From Mucilaginibacter mallensis (GTDB taxonomy: Bacteria > Bacteroidota > Bacteroidia > Sphingobacteriales > Sphingobacteriaceae), in contig NZ_LT629740.1 in the NCBI RefSeq assembly GCF_900105165.1, positions 1,488,001 to 1,552,000 on the forward strand: a stretch of DNA of 64,000 bases, written 5' to 3'. Below the pieces are notes generated by a model that saw only the letters and a program-made list of their open reading frames with translations, ran no database searches and was not told the DNA's origin. Below, in pieces: positions 16,608 to 25,925 of the stretch (position 1 is its first letter; each line of letters starts with the position of its first letter). The translations under genes were made by a program, and so were the position numbers.

Positions 16608-17066
16608 AGTATTTAATTGTAAAGGGGAGAGCACTATTCTCTTTATGGCACTACATATGTACTTCAATCGAATTAAATGATAATGCAATGGAGGTGTTAA
16701 TAGACTGTAATATTGAATCTTACATTGTTAACTAAGTGATTTAATATTTTGGATGTACGCAGTTCTATTATTTCAGCACGAATTTTTGCAGTATTATTAC
16801 CTAAGTTGATAGGCCGAAATGATTATAAGAACCAATTTGTTGTAATGGCAACATAATTAAAACTATTTGCCATATAAGCTAACTGTGTTGAATTAAACCG
16901 TGTGTTAATATTTATTCTTTATAATTAAATATTTGACAATCAGTGCTTTGTTTGCAAATTAATTCTTATTAATCCCATTAATCTTTTGTTAATACTTTAT
17001 TAATTGGGGTGTTTTACTTTCGACTATCAATTGTTAACCCAATTTATTAACCAAAATTAAACCAGA
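16608..17066 (+). promoter_or_regulatory. SusC leader region with inverted repeat
   Basis: About 460 bases, no gene. ATGGCAA (16845-16851) and TTGCCAT (16867-16873) form an inverted repeat with a 15-base spacer, and TAATGGCAAC (16843-16852) repeats the word upstream of the regulator. TACTTTCG at 17015-17022 is one base off the TAnnTTTG -7 element and may be the SusC promoter. Confidence 0.35.
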
Positions 17067-20000
17067 ATGAAAAGACTTTTATTTATGTTACTGGTATGCT
17101 GTATTGTGTTTGGAAGCAATGCCGCATTTGCACTCGTAAAGAGTAGCCAGACAAATTCTCCGCGACCGCCTGCTGATATCAGCGGAACTGTGAAAGACAG
17201 TAAGGGAGAGGCCCTGCCAGGGGTTACTGTAAAAATTGAAGGAACATCTTTTGGGACTGTTACCGACGATAAAGGCAACTTTCATATACAAGTAAAGGAT
17301 GGTGCCGTACTTGTTTTTACCTTTATTGGGTATACTGAACAAAGAATACCCTTTACGGGGCAAACTTCATTAAATATTACATTGCAGGATGCACCAAATT
17401 TACTAAATGAAGTTGTGGCTGTTGGTTACGGTACACAAAAGAGGAGTAATGTTACCGGCGCATCCAGCACTATATCAGCAAAAGAAGTTGCTAAACGCCC
17501 CTTGGAAAATGTATCCCAGGCATTACAGGGTACCGTATCAGGTGTGGCTGTTACCAGCACAAGCGGGCAGCCAGGGCGCGATCCCAGCATTATCATCCGT
17601 GGTGTAAATACAATTACTGGCAGTACAACCCCGCTATATGTAATTGACGGATACATTGGCGGTGGCCCGGATGTTAACGTCAATGATATCGCGTCTATTG
17701 AAGTGTTAAAAGATGCGGCTGCTACTGCTATTTATGGTTCAAGGGGTTCAAATGGTGTTATATTGATTACTACAAAATCAGGCCAGACCGGAAAAACAGT
17801 CATCAATTTTGATGCATGGTTTCAAAAAGGTGAAATACCTAAGGAACTTGATTTAATGGATGCCTATGATTTTGCCCGTTCAGTAAATTCGCAATACGTA
17901 GCTACAGGCGGTTTGGCTCCATTTTCGCAACAACAGCTAAATGATTACAAAACAAATGGCGGTACCGATTGGCAACGCGCATTGCAACAAAAGCCATTTG
18001 TGCAAAATTATCAGCTTGATGTTTCAGGGGGTAATGATAATGTAAAATACCGTGTATCATTAAACTACCTTGATCAACCCGGATTAATACTGAATCAATG
18101 GTATAAGGATACAAAATTCAGGAGCACCATTGACGCCAAGCTTAATAACAAAATGGACTTAAGAATTATTGTTGCTGCAAGTTTACCGCAGAGCCATAAT
18201 AATAGCTACAATGGTGGTTTGGTTGATCCTTTTAACCTTGCAGCTGAATACGATCCTTTGTCACCTATCAGAAATCCTGATGGTTCATTTGTACAAAGCG
18301 CTCCTTATGCTTCTATACAACCCAATCCCATTGCCCAGGCGCTTAGCCAGGCAGTTGATAATACCAGTACGAACGTTGACGGACAACTATCATTTAATTA
18401 TCGCATTATTGATGGCTTAACTTTCACGTCAAATGACGTATATAACCTTGGATGGAGCCTTAATCAAACTGTTTTTGGTCCTGGAACGGGAAGTTATATC
18501 AGTCACTCTGATTATGCAGATGTTAACTCAAGTAAAAATACTAGCTACATAACAAGTAATTACCTTACTTATAAAAAGACGTTTGGCGACCATTCAATAA
18601 CAGCAACCGCATTGTATGAGCAATCACAGGACAATGGTGTTAGTGTTGATGCCCGGTCAAATAACCTGTCAACCTATAACCTGGGCTATTATAACCTGGC
18701 TTTAGGCGGAACACAACTGACATCATCAACCTATGGTGCAGACGGCTTAATATCCTATATGGCACGTGTAATATATGCCTATAAAGAAAAATACGAAATT
18801 TCAGCCAGTATACGTGATGACGGTTCATCACACCTGACCCAGAAATATAGCACCTTTCCATCAATTGGTTTAAGCTGGAATGTTGGCAGAGAGGATTTTT
18901 TAGCGAACTCACCGGTGTTCTCTGATTTTAAGATCCGTGCTACTTATGGGCAAACAGGCAATCAGTCAGTAGGTGCTTATTCAAGTATTGCACAAATTAG
19001 TACAGCGGGTAACCCGTCTACCGCTTATTACTATAGTGGTGCTGGCGGTCCTGCAAGCAATGCCACATTTTTAGGTAGCCCGGCGCCGCTTTCACTAAAA
19101 TGGGAAGTTAAAACTGCCTATGATCTGGGAGTTGACATGTCATTCTTAAAAGGACGGTTAACTTTTGTAGCAGATGCATACACAAATAAAGTAACCGATC
19201 TTTTATATAATTCCCCAAATCCTCAATATGTAGGCGGTGGTAATACGCAAAATAACATTGGTAGTATCAGCAATAAAGGTTTAGAGTTTGCAATTGGCGG
19301 AACTCCTTTTGCTTCACAAAAATTTAAGTGGACAACCAATTTCAACGTATCATTGAACCGGAATAAAGTCCTTAGTCTTAAAGGCCTGGATAATTTGCCG
19401 GATGGTTTTGGCATAATTAAGGTTGGGTTGCCATTAGGCGAATTTTATGGATATAAATTCCTGGGTACATGGAAAACAGATCAAGCCGCTCAGGCAGCAT
19501 TATATGGTGAAAAACCCGGTGATGCAAGGTACGCCGACCTAAACAATGACCATGCAATAACATCAGCCGATTATGAACCGCTGGGTAATGCAACACCAAG
19601 GTACTCTTATGGTTTTATCAATGACTTTACTTATGGTCACTTCACCTTAAGCTTTATGTTTCAGGGCGAGCAGGGTAACCAGATATTCTCTCAAACCCTT
19701 GCCTATTTATGGGGTGGTTTAGGTGATATGAAGAATGCTACACTTGCGGCAGCGGTACCTGAAAACCTGTGGACACCACAACATCAAACAGATAACCCTG
19801 CATGGAGTAATACCAGCCATAATGAAAATAATAGTAGTCGTTATGTATATGATGCCAGCTATTGTAAATTAAAGAACCTGTCATTGGCTTACCATATACC
19901 TAATGATCTGTTAAGCAGAATTAAAGTCAGAAGTTTGGAAGTATATGTAAGTGGTCAGAATTTATTTACAATTACCAAATACCCGGGATATGATCCGGAA

Positions 20001-20096
20001 GTGTACAATGGTAATACCACTAATGACCAGGGACAGGAATTTGGAGTAATACCTAATCCGAGAACATTCACTGTTGGATTCAGACTTGGTTTATAA
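17067..20096 (+). CDS. SusC-like TonB-dependent oligosaccharide transporter
   Basis: 1009 residues, the usual SusC size. A signal peptide (about 1-25) is followed by the carboxypeptidase-regulatory domain (ISGTVKDSKGEALPGVTV ... TFIGYTEQ), the TonB-box-like NEVVAVGYGTQKR, the plug (GVAVTSTSGQPGRDPSIIIRG, YVIDGYIGG, IASIEVLKDAAATAIYGSRG, NGVILITTKSG) and a 22-strand-type barrel ending in the aromatic-terminated GFRLGL. It should import glycan fragments across the outer membrane with the SusD partner 41 bases downstream. With GH92 and GH71/99-like upstream, an alpha-mannose-containing substrate is plausible but not shown. It begins an operon running at least to the SGNH gene. Confidence 0.96.
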   Translation: MKRLLFMLLVCCIVFGSNAAFALVKSSQTNSPRPPADISGTVKDSKGEALPGVTVKIEGTSFGTVTDDKGNFHIQVKDGAVLVFTFIGYTEQRIPFTGQTSLNITLQDAPNLLNEVVAVGYGTQKRSNVTGASSTISAKEVAKRPLENVSQALQGTVSGVAVTSTSGQPGRDPSIIIRGVNTITGSTTPLYVIDGYIGGGPDVNVNDIASIEVLKDAAATAIYGSRGSNGVILITTKSGQTGKTVINFDAWFQKGEIPKELDLMDAYDFARSVNSQYVATGGLAPFSQQQLNDYKTNGGTDWQRALQQKPFVQNYQLDVSGGNDNVKYRVSLNYLDQPGLILNQWYKDTKFRSTIDAKLNNKMDLRIIVAASLPQSHNNSYNGGLVDPFNLAAEYDPLSPIRNPDGSFVQSAPYASIQPNPIAQALSQAVDNTSTNVDGQLSFNYRIIDGLTFTSNDVYNLGWSLNQTVFGPGTGSYISHSDYADVNSSKNTSYITSNYLTYKKTFGDHSITATALYEQSQDNGVSVDARSNNLSTYNLGYYNLALGGTQLTSSTYGADGLISYMARVIYAYKEKYEISASIRDDGSSHLTQKYSTFPSIGLSWNVGREDFLANSPVFSDFKIRATYGQTGNQSVGAYSSIAQISTAGNPSTAYYYSGAGGPASNATFLGSPAPLSLKWEVKTAYDLGVDMSFLKGRLTFVADAYTNKVTDLLYNSPNPQYVGGGNTQNNIGSISNKGLEFAIGGTPFASQKFKWTTNFNVSLNRNKVLSLKGLDNLPDGFGIIKVGLPLGEFYGYKFLGTWKTDQAAQAALYGEKPGDARYADLNNDHAITSADYEPLGNATPRYSYGFINDFTYGHFTLSFMFQGEQGNQIFSQTLAYLWGGLGDMKNATLAAAVPENLWTPQHQTDNPAWSNTSHNENNSSRYVYDASYCKLKNLSLAYHIPNDLLSRIKVRSLEVYVSGQNLFTITKYPGYDPEVYNGNTTNDQGQEFGVIPNPRTFTVGFRLGL

Positions 20097-20137
20097 GGCA
20101 TTATTGTAATAATTAATTATTCATAAAAAGTACAAAA

Positions 20138-21667
20138 ATGAAAACGATAAAAATAATATTATTTGCGTCCCTGGCATTACTGCTGTTTGGCGGGTGCAAA
20201 AAAATACTTCAGGAGGATCCGAAGGCTACATTAACACCGGGCACTTATTATAAAACACAAAGTGACCTGGATGGTGCTGTTAACGCTATGTACATTGTAT
20301 TGGCAAAGGATGGCTCATGGGGCTTTACCAGTAAAATGTTCTCTTACTTTGGGTCAGACGATTTAACGACCGATCCGGGATTAAATAAGGCGGATCAGCG
20401 CGATTTCGACAGGTTATCCGGCGGCAGTACCAATCAGAGCTTACCTGCCGAATGGAATGGCCCTTGGAGTTGTATCTATCAGGCCAATAACGTAATTACT
20501 GTTTATAAAAATGTTAATTCAACAGATTCACTGAAAAATGCTTCAGCAGGTCAGGCGTATTTCTTAAGGGGACTGTGTTATTATTATTTGGTAAGGACAT
20601 TTGGGCAGGTACCCCTTGTTTTAGGAACCATCGATCCAAATTCAAGGCTGCCAAGAGCTACTGTAGCTGCTGTTTATGCATCAATTATAAGTGATCTTAA
20701 CACGGCAAAAGGTATGTTGAGCACCAAATTGGAGCAGGGCAAACCTAATGTATATACAGTTAGTGCTATTTTGAGTGATGTATACCAAACAATGGCTGGC
20801 TGGCCGCTTAACCAAACAAGCAATTATGCTTTGGCTGCTGCTGCTGCGAATACCGTGATGCAGGCAGGTGTTTATAATCTAAATACACCTTATGACAAAG
20901 TATTCACTACCAATAATAGTTCTGAATCTATTTTTGCATTGCAGTACAATGTTGCCGCCAGTTTGCCACAACGTAGTTTTGGCTCAACCAGTGTACCGCT
21001 TGATGAAGTTGCCCTTGATGGTTCAAGTGGATGGGATGATTTTTATCCGGAACTTACATTCTTTAAAGATGCACCAAAATGTACACGTACCGACCTGACA
21101 TTTTATACCACTTTAAAAATAAGGAACGCGGATAACGTGACATTTACTTTATACCCATGGTCTGATAGCCACACGCATGCCCGTCACCCATATTACAAAA
21201 AGTTCAGGGCCGGATTAAACGGCGATGGGGTAAATGAAACAGCCACAACAATTAGCTCTATACAGCCAAGTACTAATAAAGCCTATGATATTATGAGGTA
21301 TCCGCAGGTTCTCTTAAATTATGCTGAATCGTCGGCTATGTCGGGCGGCGGCCCAACAGCCCAAAGTTATGCGGCTATAAACCAAGTTAGGGCACGTGCT
21401 GGTGAAAAGCCACTTACGCCGGGCCTTTCACAGCTGGCGTTTAGGGATTCTGTAGTATACGAGCGGGCTTATGAGTGTGCCGGCGAATTTGGTGTACGCT
21501 GGTTTGACATTTGCCGTTTGCAGTTGCTGCCGTCAATAATTGCGGTTCGCGATCCTTCGGAAAACCCAATCCCTGCCGGAACAAACGTGCAGGAAAAATA
21601 TTTAGCGCCTATTCCGTATGCAGAAATGTCACTAAACCCGGCATGGCAACAAAATCCGGGCTATTAA
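20138..21667 (+). CDS. SusD/RagB-like glycan-binding lipoprotein
   Basis: 509 residues with a lipobox (LLLFGGC, then KK), so it should be lipidated and surface-exposed as the lid of the SusC channel. Family features: the N-terminal KILQEDPKATLTPGTYYKTQSDL, TPR-like helices with AYFLRGLCYYYLVRTFGQVPLVL, and the C-terminal MRYPQVLLNYAES, AINQVRARAG, RAYECAGEFGVRWFDICRL and YLAPIPYAEM. The partner SusC is 41 bases upstream. Substrate contacts cannot be assigned. Confidence 0.95.
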   Translation: MKTIKIILFASLALLLFGGCKKILQEDPKATLTPGTYYKTQSDLDGAVNAMYIVLAKDGSWGFTSKMFSYFGSDDLTTDPGLNKADQRDFDRLSGGSTNQSLPAEWNGPWSCIYQANNVITVYKNVNSTDSLKNASAGQAYFLRGLCYYYLVRTFGQVPLVLGTIDPNSRLPRATVAAVYASIISDLNTAKGMLSTKLEQGKPNVYTVSAILSDVYQTMAGWPLNQTSNYALAAAAANTVMQAGVYNLNTPYDKVFTTNNSSESIFALQYNVAASLPQRSFGSTSVPLDEVALDGSSGWDDFYPELTFFKDAPKCTRTDLTFYTTLKIRNADNVTFTLYPWSDSHTHARHPYYKKFRAGLNGDGVNETATTISSIQPSTNKAYDIMRYPQVLLNYAESSAMSGGGPTAQSYAAINQVRARAGEKPLTPGLSQLAFRDSVVYERAYECAGEFGVRWFDICRLQLLPSIIAVRDPSENPIPAGTNVQEKYLAPIPYAEMSLNPAWQQNPGY

Positions 21668-21705
21668 TTAACTTTACTGGATAACCAAATGAGGACTAAT
21701 AATTT

Positions 21706-23751
21706 ATGCCGGTAAAAAAGACTAAATACTCGTCATTAAAAGAACCTTCCAGAAATAAAATTATATTATTTAAAGGGATCAGTATCATACTGGTCCCTTT
21801 AATAATTCTTTGTGTAATTGAATTTGGCTTAAGGTTGTTTCATTATGGTAATAACCTTCACCTGTTTGTTGAATACAAAGTCAATGCTGATTATCTGGTG
21901 TTTAATCCCAACGCTTCAAAAAAATATTTTACCGATCAGGATATCGCTACAACCGGGAACAGTGAAATTTTCAAAAAGAAAAAAGACAGTAATACCATAC
22001 GGCTGTTTGTTTTAGGCGAATCTACTACCATTGGGTATCCTTATTTTCACAACGGATCTTTTCACCGCTGGCTGCAGTATCGTCTGGCACATGATTATCC
22101 CGATAAAAATTTTGAAATTATTAATCTATCATTAACAGCCGTAAATTCATACACGGTATTAGGCTTTGCCAAAGAAGTGGTGAACTATGAGCCGGATGCG
22201 ATATTGATTTATACCGGGCATAATGAGTTTTATGGTGCGCTCGGGGCTGCATCCACCCAAAATATGGGTAGCAGCAGGTTTATGGTGAATTTAATTCTCA
22301 GCCTCCGTAAATTCAAGATTGTACAATTAATGAGCAACGTTTTTGAAAAGACCACTTTAAACGCCTCAGCTACCAAACCAGGTGAAAGCCGGATGCAGTT
22401 AATGGCTGCAAAACAGCAAATACCTTATCGGTCTGATCTGTATGAAAAAGGTGTGGATCAATTTAAAACGAATATGGATGCCGTTTTTAGCTTGTTCAGT
22501 CAGCACCATATTCCGGTTTTTGTGAGTAACCTGGTCAGCAATGATAAGGACCTGAAACCATTTATAAGTTTTGATACAACTGGTAAAAAAAATACCGGTT
22601 TTAATGAAAATTACCAGAGTGGGTTAAAGGCCTTCAATGCGAAAGATTTTAATACAGCAATAAACTTTTTTAATGCTGCCAATAAAGGCTATACTGAAAG
22701 CGCGAATTGTAATTATTATTTGGCGCAGTCATATTTTTCTGAAGGGAATTTCCTGCAGGCCAAAATATTTTTTGCAAAGGCCAGCGATCTGGACGGGCTG
22801 CGTTTCAGGGCACCGCAGGAGTTCAACACTATATTATCACAACTAAGCCGCAATTACCCTGATGTTCACCTGGTGGATACAAAGGCCGCGTTTGAATCAT
22901 TTTCCGATCATCAAATTATAGGTGACAAACTTATTGTAGATCATGTGCACCCCAATTTAAAAGGGTATGCAATTATGTCGGATGTGTTTTACACGGCTAT
23001 AAACAAAGCTCATATTTTACCTGCAGCTAGTTCTGATGGGCTATCATTTAACAAATTGCTGAAGGACATGCCCGTTACCAAACCAGATTCACTTGCAGGG
23101 CTATACCGCATACTTAATCTTAAAACACATTGGCCATATGATGAGCCACACGCTGCAGATTCAATTAAATCTGAAACGGAAGAACAGGCCCTCGCTTATA
23201 ACCTGGTTTTTAAAAAAGCAGTTTGGAGCGATACCATGGGCGAATTATATACCTATTATACAAACAAAAACGATTACAAACAGGCAAGGAATGTATTGGA
23301 AGGCCTGGCATTGGAATACCCGGCTGATGCGGGCCTTGCTGAAAAAATTGCCATGTTAAGTGGTGTTTTAAAGAATGATACCACTACATTGTTTTATTTT
23401 AGAAGAGCATTTAATCTTTCACCTTCATTTGAAAGGGCAAGATATACTTTTGTACTTTTCCTTAAGCTTGATGAACCGGAAAAGGCGTTGCCTTACCTGG
23501 ACTATGCTATTGCAAATAACTCAGCAGGCTTAAACCTTGAACCCGTAAAAGCCGCTGCCGGTGATGTTATACAACTGAAGAAAGTTTATGCCGCAGATCT
23601 GACAAATATTGACCTGATAAATAAAATTGCAGCCACTTATTTGCAAATGGGTAATAAAGACGCCGCATTGATATATATCAATAAGGCAGAAAAATTGAAC
23701 AATAAAAATCAAAATACTCAGCAGTTGCTCGCGCAGATAAAAGCGAAATGA
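21706..23751 (+). CDS. SGNH-type hydrolase with C-terminal repeat region
   Basis: 681 residues. An uncleaved N-terminal membrane anchor (about 22-46, ISIILVPLIILCVIEFGLRLF) is followed by an SGNH hydrolase domain with the four blocks in order: FVLGESTTIGYP (Ser nucleophile), NLSLTAVNSY, IYTGHNEFYGALG (Asn) and later IVDHVHPNLKGY (Asp-x-x-His). A tetratricopeptide-like insertion separates blocks (KGYTESANCNYYLAQSYFSEGNFLQAK), and more TPR-like helices fill the C-terminus (ALPYLDYAIANN, KDAALIYINKAEKL). It probably removes acyl groups, for example acetyl, from the imported glycan in the periplasm; that is inferred from SGNH enzymes in other glycan loci. It lies 38 bases after SusD on the same strand. 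Confidence 0.82.
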   Translation: MPVKKTKYSSLKEPSRNKIILFKGISIILVPLIILCVIEFGLRLFHYGNNLHLFVEYKVNADYLVFNPNASKKYFTDQDIATTGNSEIFKKKKDSNTIRLFVLGESTTIGYPYFHNGSFHRWLQYRLAHDYPDKNFEIINLSLTAVNSYTVLGFAKEVVNYEPDAILIYTGHNEFYGALGAASTQNMGSSRFMVNLILSLRKFKIVQLMSNVFEKTTLNASATKPGESRMQLMAAKQQIPYRSDLYEKGVDQFKTNMDAVFSLFSQHHIPVFVSNLVSNDKDLKPFISFDTTGKKNTGFNENYQSGLKAFNAKDFNTAINFFNAANKGYTESANCNYYLAQSYFSEGNFLQAKIFFAKASDLDGLRFRAPQEFNTILSQLSRNYPDVHLVDTKAAFESFSDHQIIGDKLIVDHVHPNLKGYAIMSDVFYTAINKAHILPAASSDGLSFNKLLKDMPVTKPDSLAGLYRILNLKTHWPYDEPHAADSIKSETEEQALAYNLVFKKAVWSDTMGELYTYYTNKNDYKQARNVLEGLALEYPADAGLAEKIAMLSGVLKNDTTTLFYFRRAFNLSPSFERARYTFVLFLKLDEPEKALPYLDYAIANNSAGLNLEPVKAAAGDVIQLKKVYAADLTNIDLINKIAATYLQMGNKDAALIYINKAEKLNNKNQNTQQLLAQIKAK

Positions 23752-23885
23752 AAACAGCCATGAACGGATTCATGAGGGATGAACCCATTTTTGTACGCCG
23801 GGAGATGCTTATAAAGACTTCGTTACTGCCAAATGCCTTTTCAGCGCTAAGCTTTTACATTTATTATTCACTGTTTTTAAACTAA
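23748..23885 (+). CDS. Possible 45-residue peptide overlapping the SGNH stop
   Basis: ATG at 23748-23750 overlaps the upstream TGA (ATGA, 4 bases), the classic coupling arrangement, and opens a 45-codon frame ending at 23883-23885, 8 bases before the next gene. The peptide carries two Args before a hydrophobic tail (FVRREMLIKTSLLP ... SFYIYYSLFLN). It does not resemble a known protein. It may be a small membrane peptide, the relic of a Tat-type leader, or a chance frame. Confidence 0.3.
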   Translation: MKTAMNGFMRDEPIFVRREMLIKTSLLPNAFSALSFYIYYSLFLN

Positions 23886-23893
23886 AAATAAGT

Positions 23894-25246
23894 ATGATTA
23901 ACATGATAAAGATGTATACAAAGCCATTTACAGATCATAATAGCACCCGCCGTATTTCGTTTTTGAAGTTTGATGTAACAGTCATCTTTTTGGTGGCTGT
24001 ACTTGTTTTACCCAATAGTGTTATTGCCAGGGATGGGCAGCTGTTAGCCGGTACTGCTAAAGTAAACATCACCCCAAAAACTGATGAGTTATTACATGAT
24101 TCGGTTTATGCCAGGAGCCTGGTGCTTGACATGAATGGCAAGCGGCTGGCATTTGTTGCTGTAGATCTGGCTATTTTTGTCAGTGACCGGGTGGCAAATA
24201 TCTGCAAAGAAAAATACGGGATATCGCAGGTGATGATCTCCTCCTCGCATACGCATTCTGAACCCATGGTCAATGATAAAAGAGCGTTTCAGAGGAATCC
24301 TTATGTCACATTTTATGAAGATCAGATTATTCACGCAGTTGAAATGGCAACCCATAACATGTTCCCGGCCAAAATATCCGCGGGGCATACTACTTTTCCG
24401 CAATTGGGCTTTAACCGGCTCATTACCCGTGAAGATGGGCATGCACGTGAATCATGGGTAGGGGATGAACACTACACACGTGAAAATCCTGAGCGCATTC
24501 CTTTTGGTCCGGTCGATCCCGAGCTGGGTGTTATTAAAATTGAAGATATGCAGGGGCAGCCGCGTGTGATATTAATGAATTATGCCTGCCATGCCGATAT
24601 TGTTTGCTTTAACTACGCCATATCTGCCGATTACCCTGGTGTAGCATCGCGCAAGGTTGAAGAAGCATTCGGTAACAAAGTGAATTGCCTTTTTATACAG
24701 GGTGCTGCCGGTAATATTGAGTCGTTGCAGATTAGTCCCCGCAGATCAGGCCCTAATGATTCGGTTCAAACAGATTATAAGCCAATGAACAGAACGGGTG
24801 AACTGCTTGCTTATGAAACTATAAAACTCGCTAAAAAGCTGTCAGCCATCAGTAATCAAACCAGTGTTAAATTTTTGGATGATTCTCTTCATTTCACCGG
24901 CAGGTATAATAAAACGCTTAATTATAATGTGCATCTCATAACCATCATCATAAATGATAATATAGTTATAGCTGCTTGTCCGGGTGAATTATTCGTCCAG
25001 TTAGGCTTGGAATGGAAAAAGAAGATGGGTGATGCCTCAGCTAATCCATTTTTGTTTGGGTATACCTGGAGCGGCGGTAACTGGCCGGGCTACATCGCTG
25101 ATGTACGGTCAGCCGCGCTAGGCGGGTATGGAGCAGACCAGAACCCCGACATCATACAAGTTGGCGCGGGCGAAACGATCATCAATAAACAACTGGAAAA
25201 CTATTATCGCTTAAATGGTTTAATGCGAATAAAGCCAGGGCCATAG
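23894..25246 (+). CDS. Neutral/alkaline ceramidase N-terminal domain-like hydrolase
   Basis: 450 residues; start at 23894 or the in-frame ATG at 23903. An export signal lies at about 30-48 (VTVIFLVAVLVLPNSVIAR). The mature protein begins LLAGTAKVNITP, the hallmark start of this domain, followed by RLAFVAVDLAIF, the metal-binding SSSHTHSEP, MNYACHADIV, FIQGAAGNIE and the late VIAACPGELFVQLGLEWKK. True ceramidases are about 650 or more residues with an added C-terminal domain, so this short form is probably not a ceramidase. Such short forms occur in Bacteroidota and Planctomycetota glycan loci as metal-dependent hydrolases of unknown substrate. It is downstream of the SGNH gene and likely in the same transcript. 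Confidence 0.82.
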   Translation: MINMIKMYTKPFTDHNSTRRISFLKFDVTVIFLVAVLVLPNSVIARDGQLLAGTAKVNITPKTDELLHDSVYARSLVLDMNGKRLAFVAVDLAIFVSDRVANICKEKYGISQVMISSSHTHSEPMVNDKRAFQRNPYVTFYEDQIIHAVEMATHNMFPAKISAGHTTFPQLGFNRLITREDGHARESWVGDEHYTRENPERIPFGPVDPELGVIKIEDMQGQPRVILMNYACHADIVCFNYAISADYPGVASRKVEEAFGNKVNCLFIQGAAGNIESLQISPRRSGPNDSVQTDYKPMNRTGELLAYETIKLAKKLSAISNQTSVKFLDDSLHFTGRYNKTLNYNVHLITIIINDNIVIAACPGELFVQLGLEWKKKMGDASANPFLFGYTWSGGNWPGYIADVRSAALGGYGADQNPDIIQVGAGETIINKQLENYYRLNGLMRIKPGP

Positions 25247-25271
25247 TAAATCTCTTGATTTTAATCATTAA

Positions 25272-25295
25272 TTATGTATTAATGTTATTACATAA
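25272..25295. other. Near-palindrome after the ceramidase-like gene
   Basis: TTATGTATTAA (25272-25282) and TTATTACATAA (25285-25295) are reverse complements except for one position. The element could be a weak terminator of the SusC operon or an operator of the next one. Confidence 0.35.
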
Positions 25296-25302
25296 TAAGT
25301 AG

Positions 25303-25339
25303 ATGCTAATTTGTTTGAGATAAATGCTAATTTGTTTGA
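25303..25339 (+). promoter_or_regulatory. Tandem direct repeat, 21-base period
   Basis: ATGCTAATTTGTTTGA occurs exactly twice, at 25303-25318 and 25324-25339. The 21-base period puts both copies on the same face of the helix, as expected for a dimeric activator site. It lies 171 bases before the cytochrome gene and probably controls the cytochrome/TonB/ThuA/dehydrogenase operon. The regulator is unknown. Confidence 0.5.
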
Positions 25340-25509
25340 ATAGTATACCGGGGAATTAATATATCATTGAAGATAAATTTAATTGTAACTATTAAAATTT
25401 CTTTTTTTTAATGGTTTATTAAGGCCTAAACCTTCTTTTGGATTATCATTATATAACCGATTTACTTTAACCAATAGTAAACGCAACCTTTTAAAACGAA
25501 TATTATAAT

Positions 25510-25917
25510 ATGAGATTGAAATTTTCTTCTGCTTTAATCGCCGTTACTTTAATTGCCTGTCTGGGCTTATCAACAAACAGCACATCTGCTCAAACACACA
25601 AAAAATCAACAGTAACAAAAAAGAAAGCTACGGTTAAAAAACCTACAGTTGCCGATCTGCAGCAAGGTAAAGATCTGGTAGCAAAATCAGATTGTTTAAG
25701 CTGCCACAAGTTGGATATTAAATTGGTAGGCCCTGCTTATAAGGATGTTGCTGCAAAATACCCGGCAACTGAGGCTAATTATGAATTGCTAACTCAAAAA
25801 GTGATCAACGGAGGCAGTGGGGTATGGGGGCAAGTAGCTATGGCAGCTCACCCGGCAATTCCACCGGCAGATGTGAAAAAAATGGTTGAATATGTCCTAT
25901 CAATCAAACAGCAATAA
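25510..25917 (+). CDS. Secreted c-type cytochrome (class I, single heme)
   Basis: 135 residues. Signal peptide (LIAVTLIACLGLSTNSTSAQ), a Lys/Thr-rich linker at about 30-47, then a class I cytochrome c domain with CLSCH (C62, C65, H66) and a late Met (VAMAAHP) as probable axial ligand, ending in the usual helix MVEYVLSIKQ. It should carry electrons in the periplasm. It is first in an operon with a TonB receptor (8 bases on), a ThuA-domain protein and a cytochrome-fused dehydrogenase-like protein, so it may accept electrons from the latter. Confidence 0.92.
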   Translation: MRLKFSSALIAVTLIACLGLSTNSTSAQTHKKSTVTKKKATVKKPTVADLQQGKDLVAKSDCLSCHKLDIKLVGPAYKDVAAKYPATEANYELLTQKVINGGSGVWGQVAMAAHPAIPPADVKKMVEYVLSIKQQ

Positions 25918-25925
25918 AACCGGGG

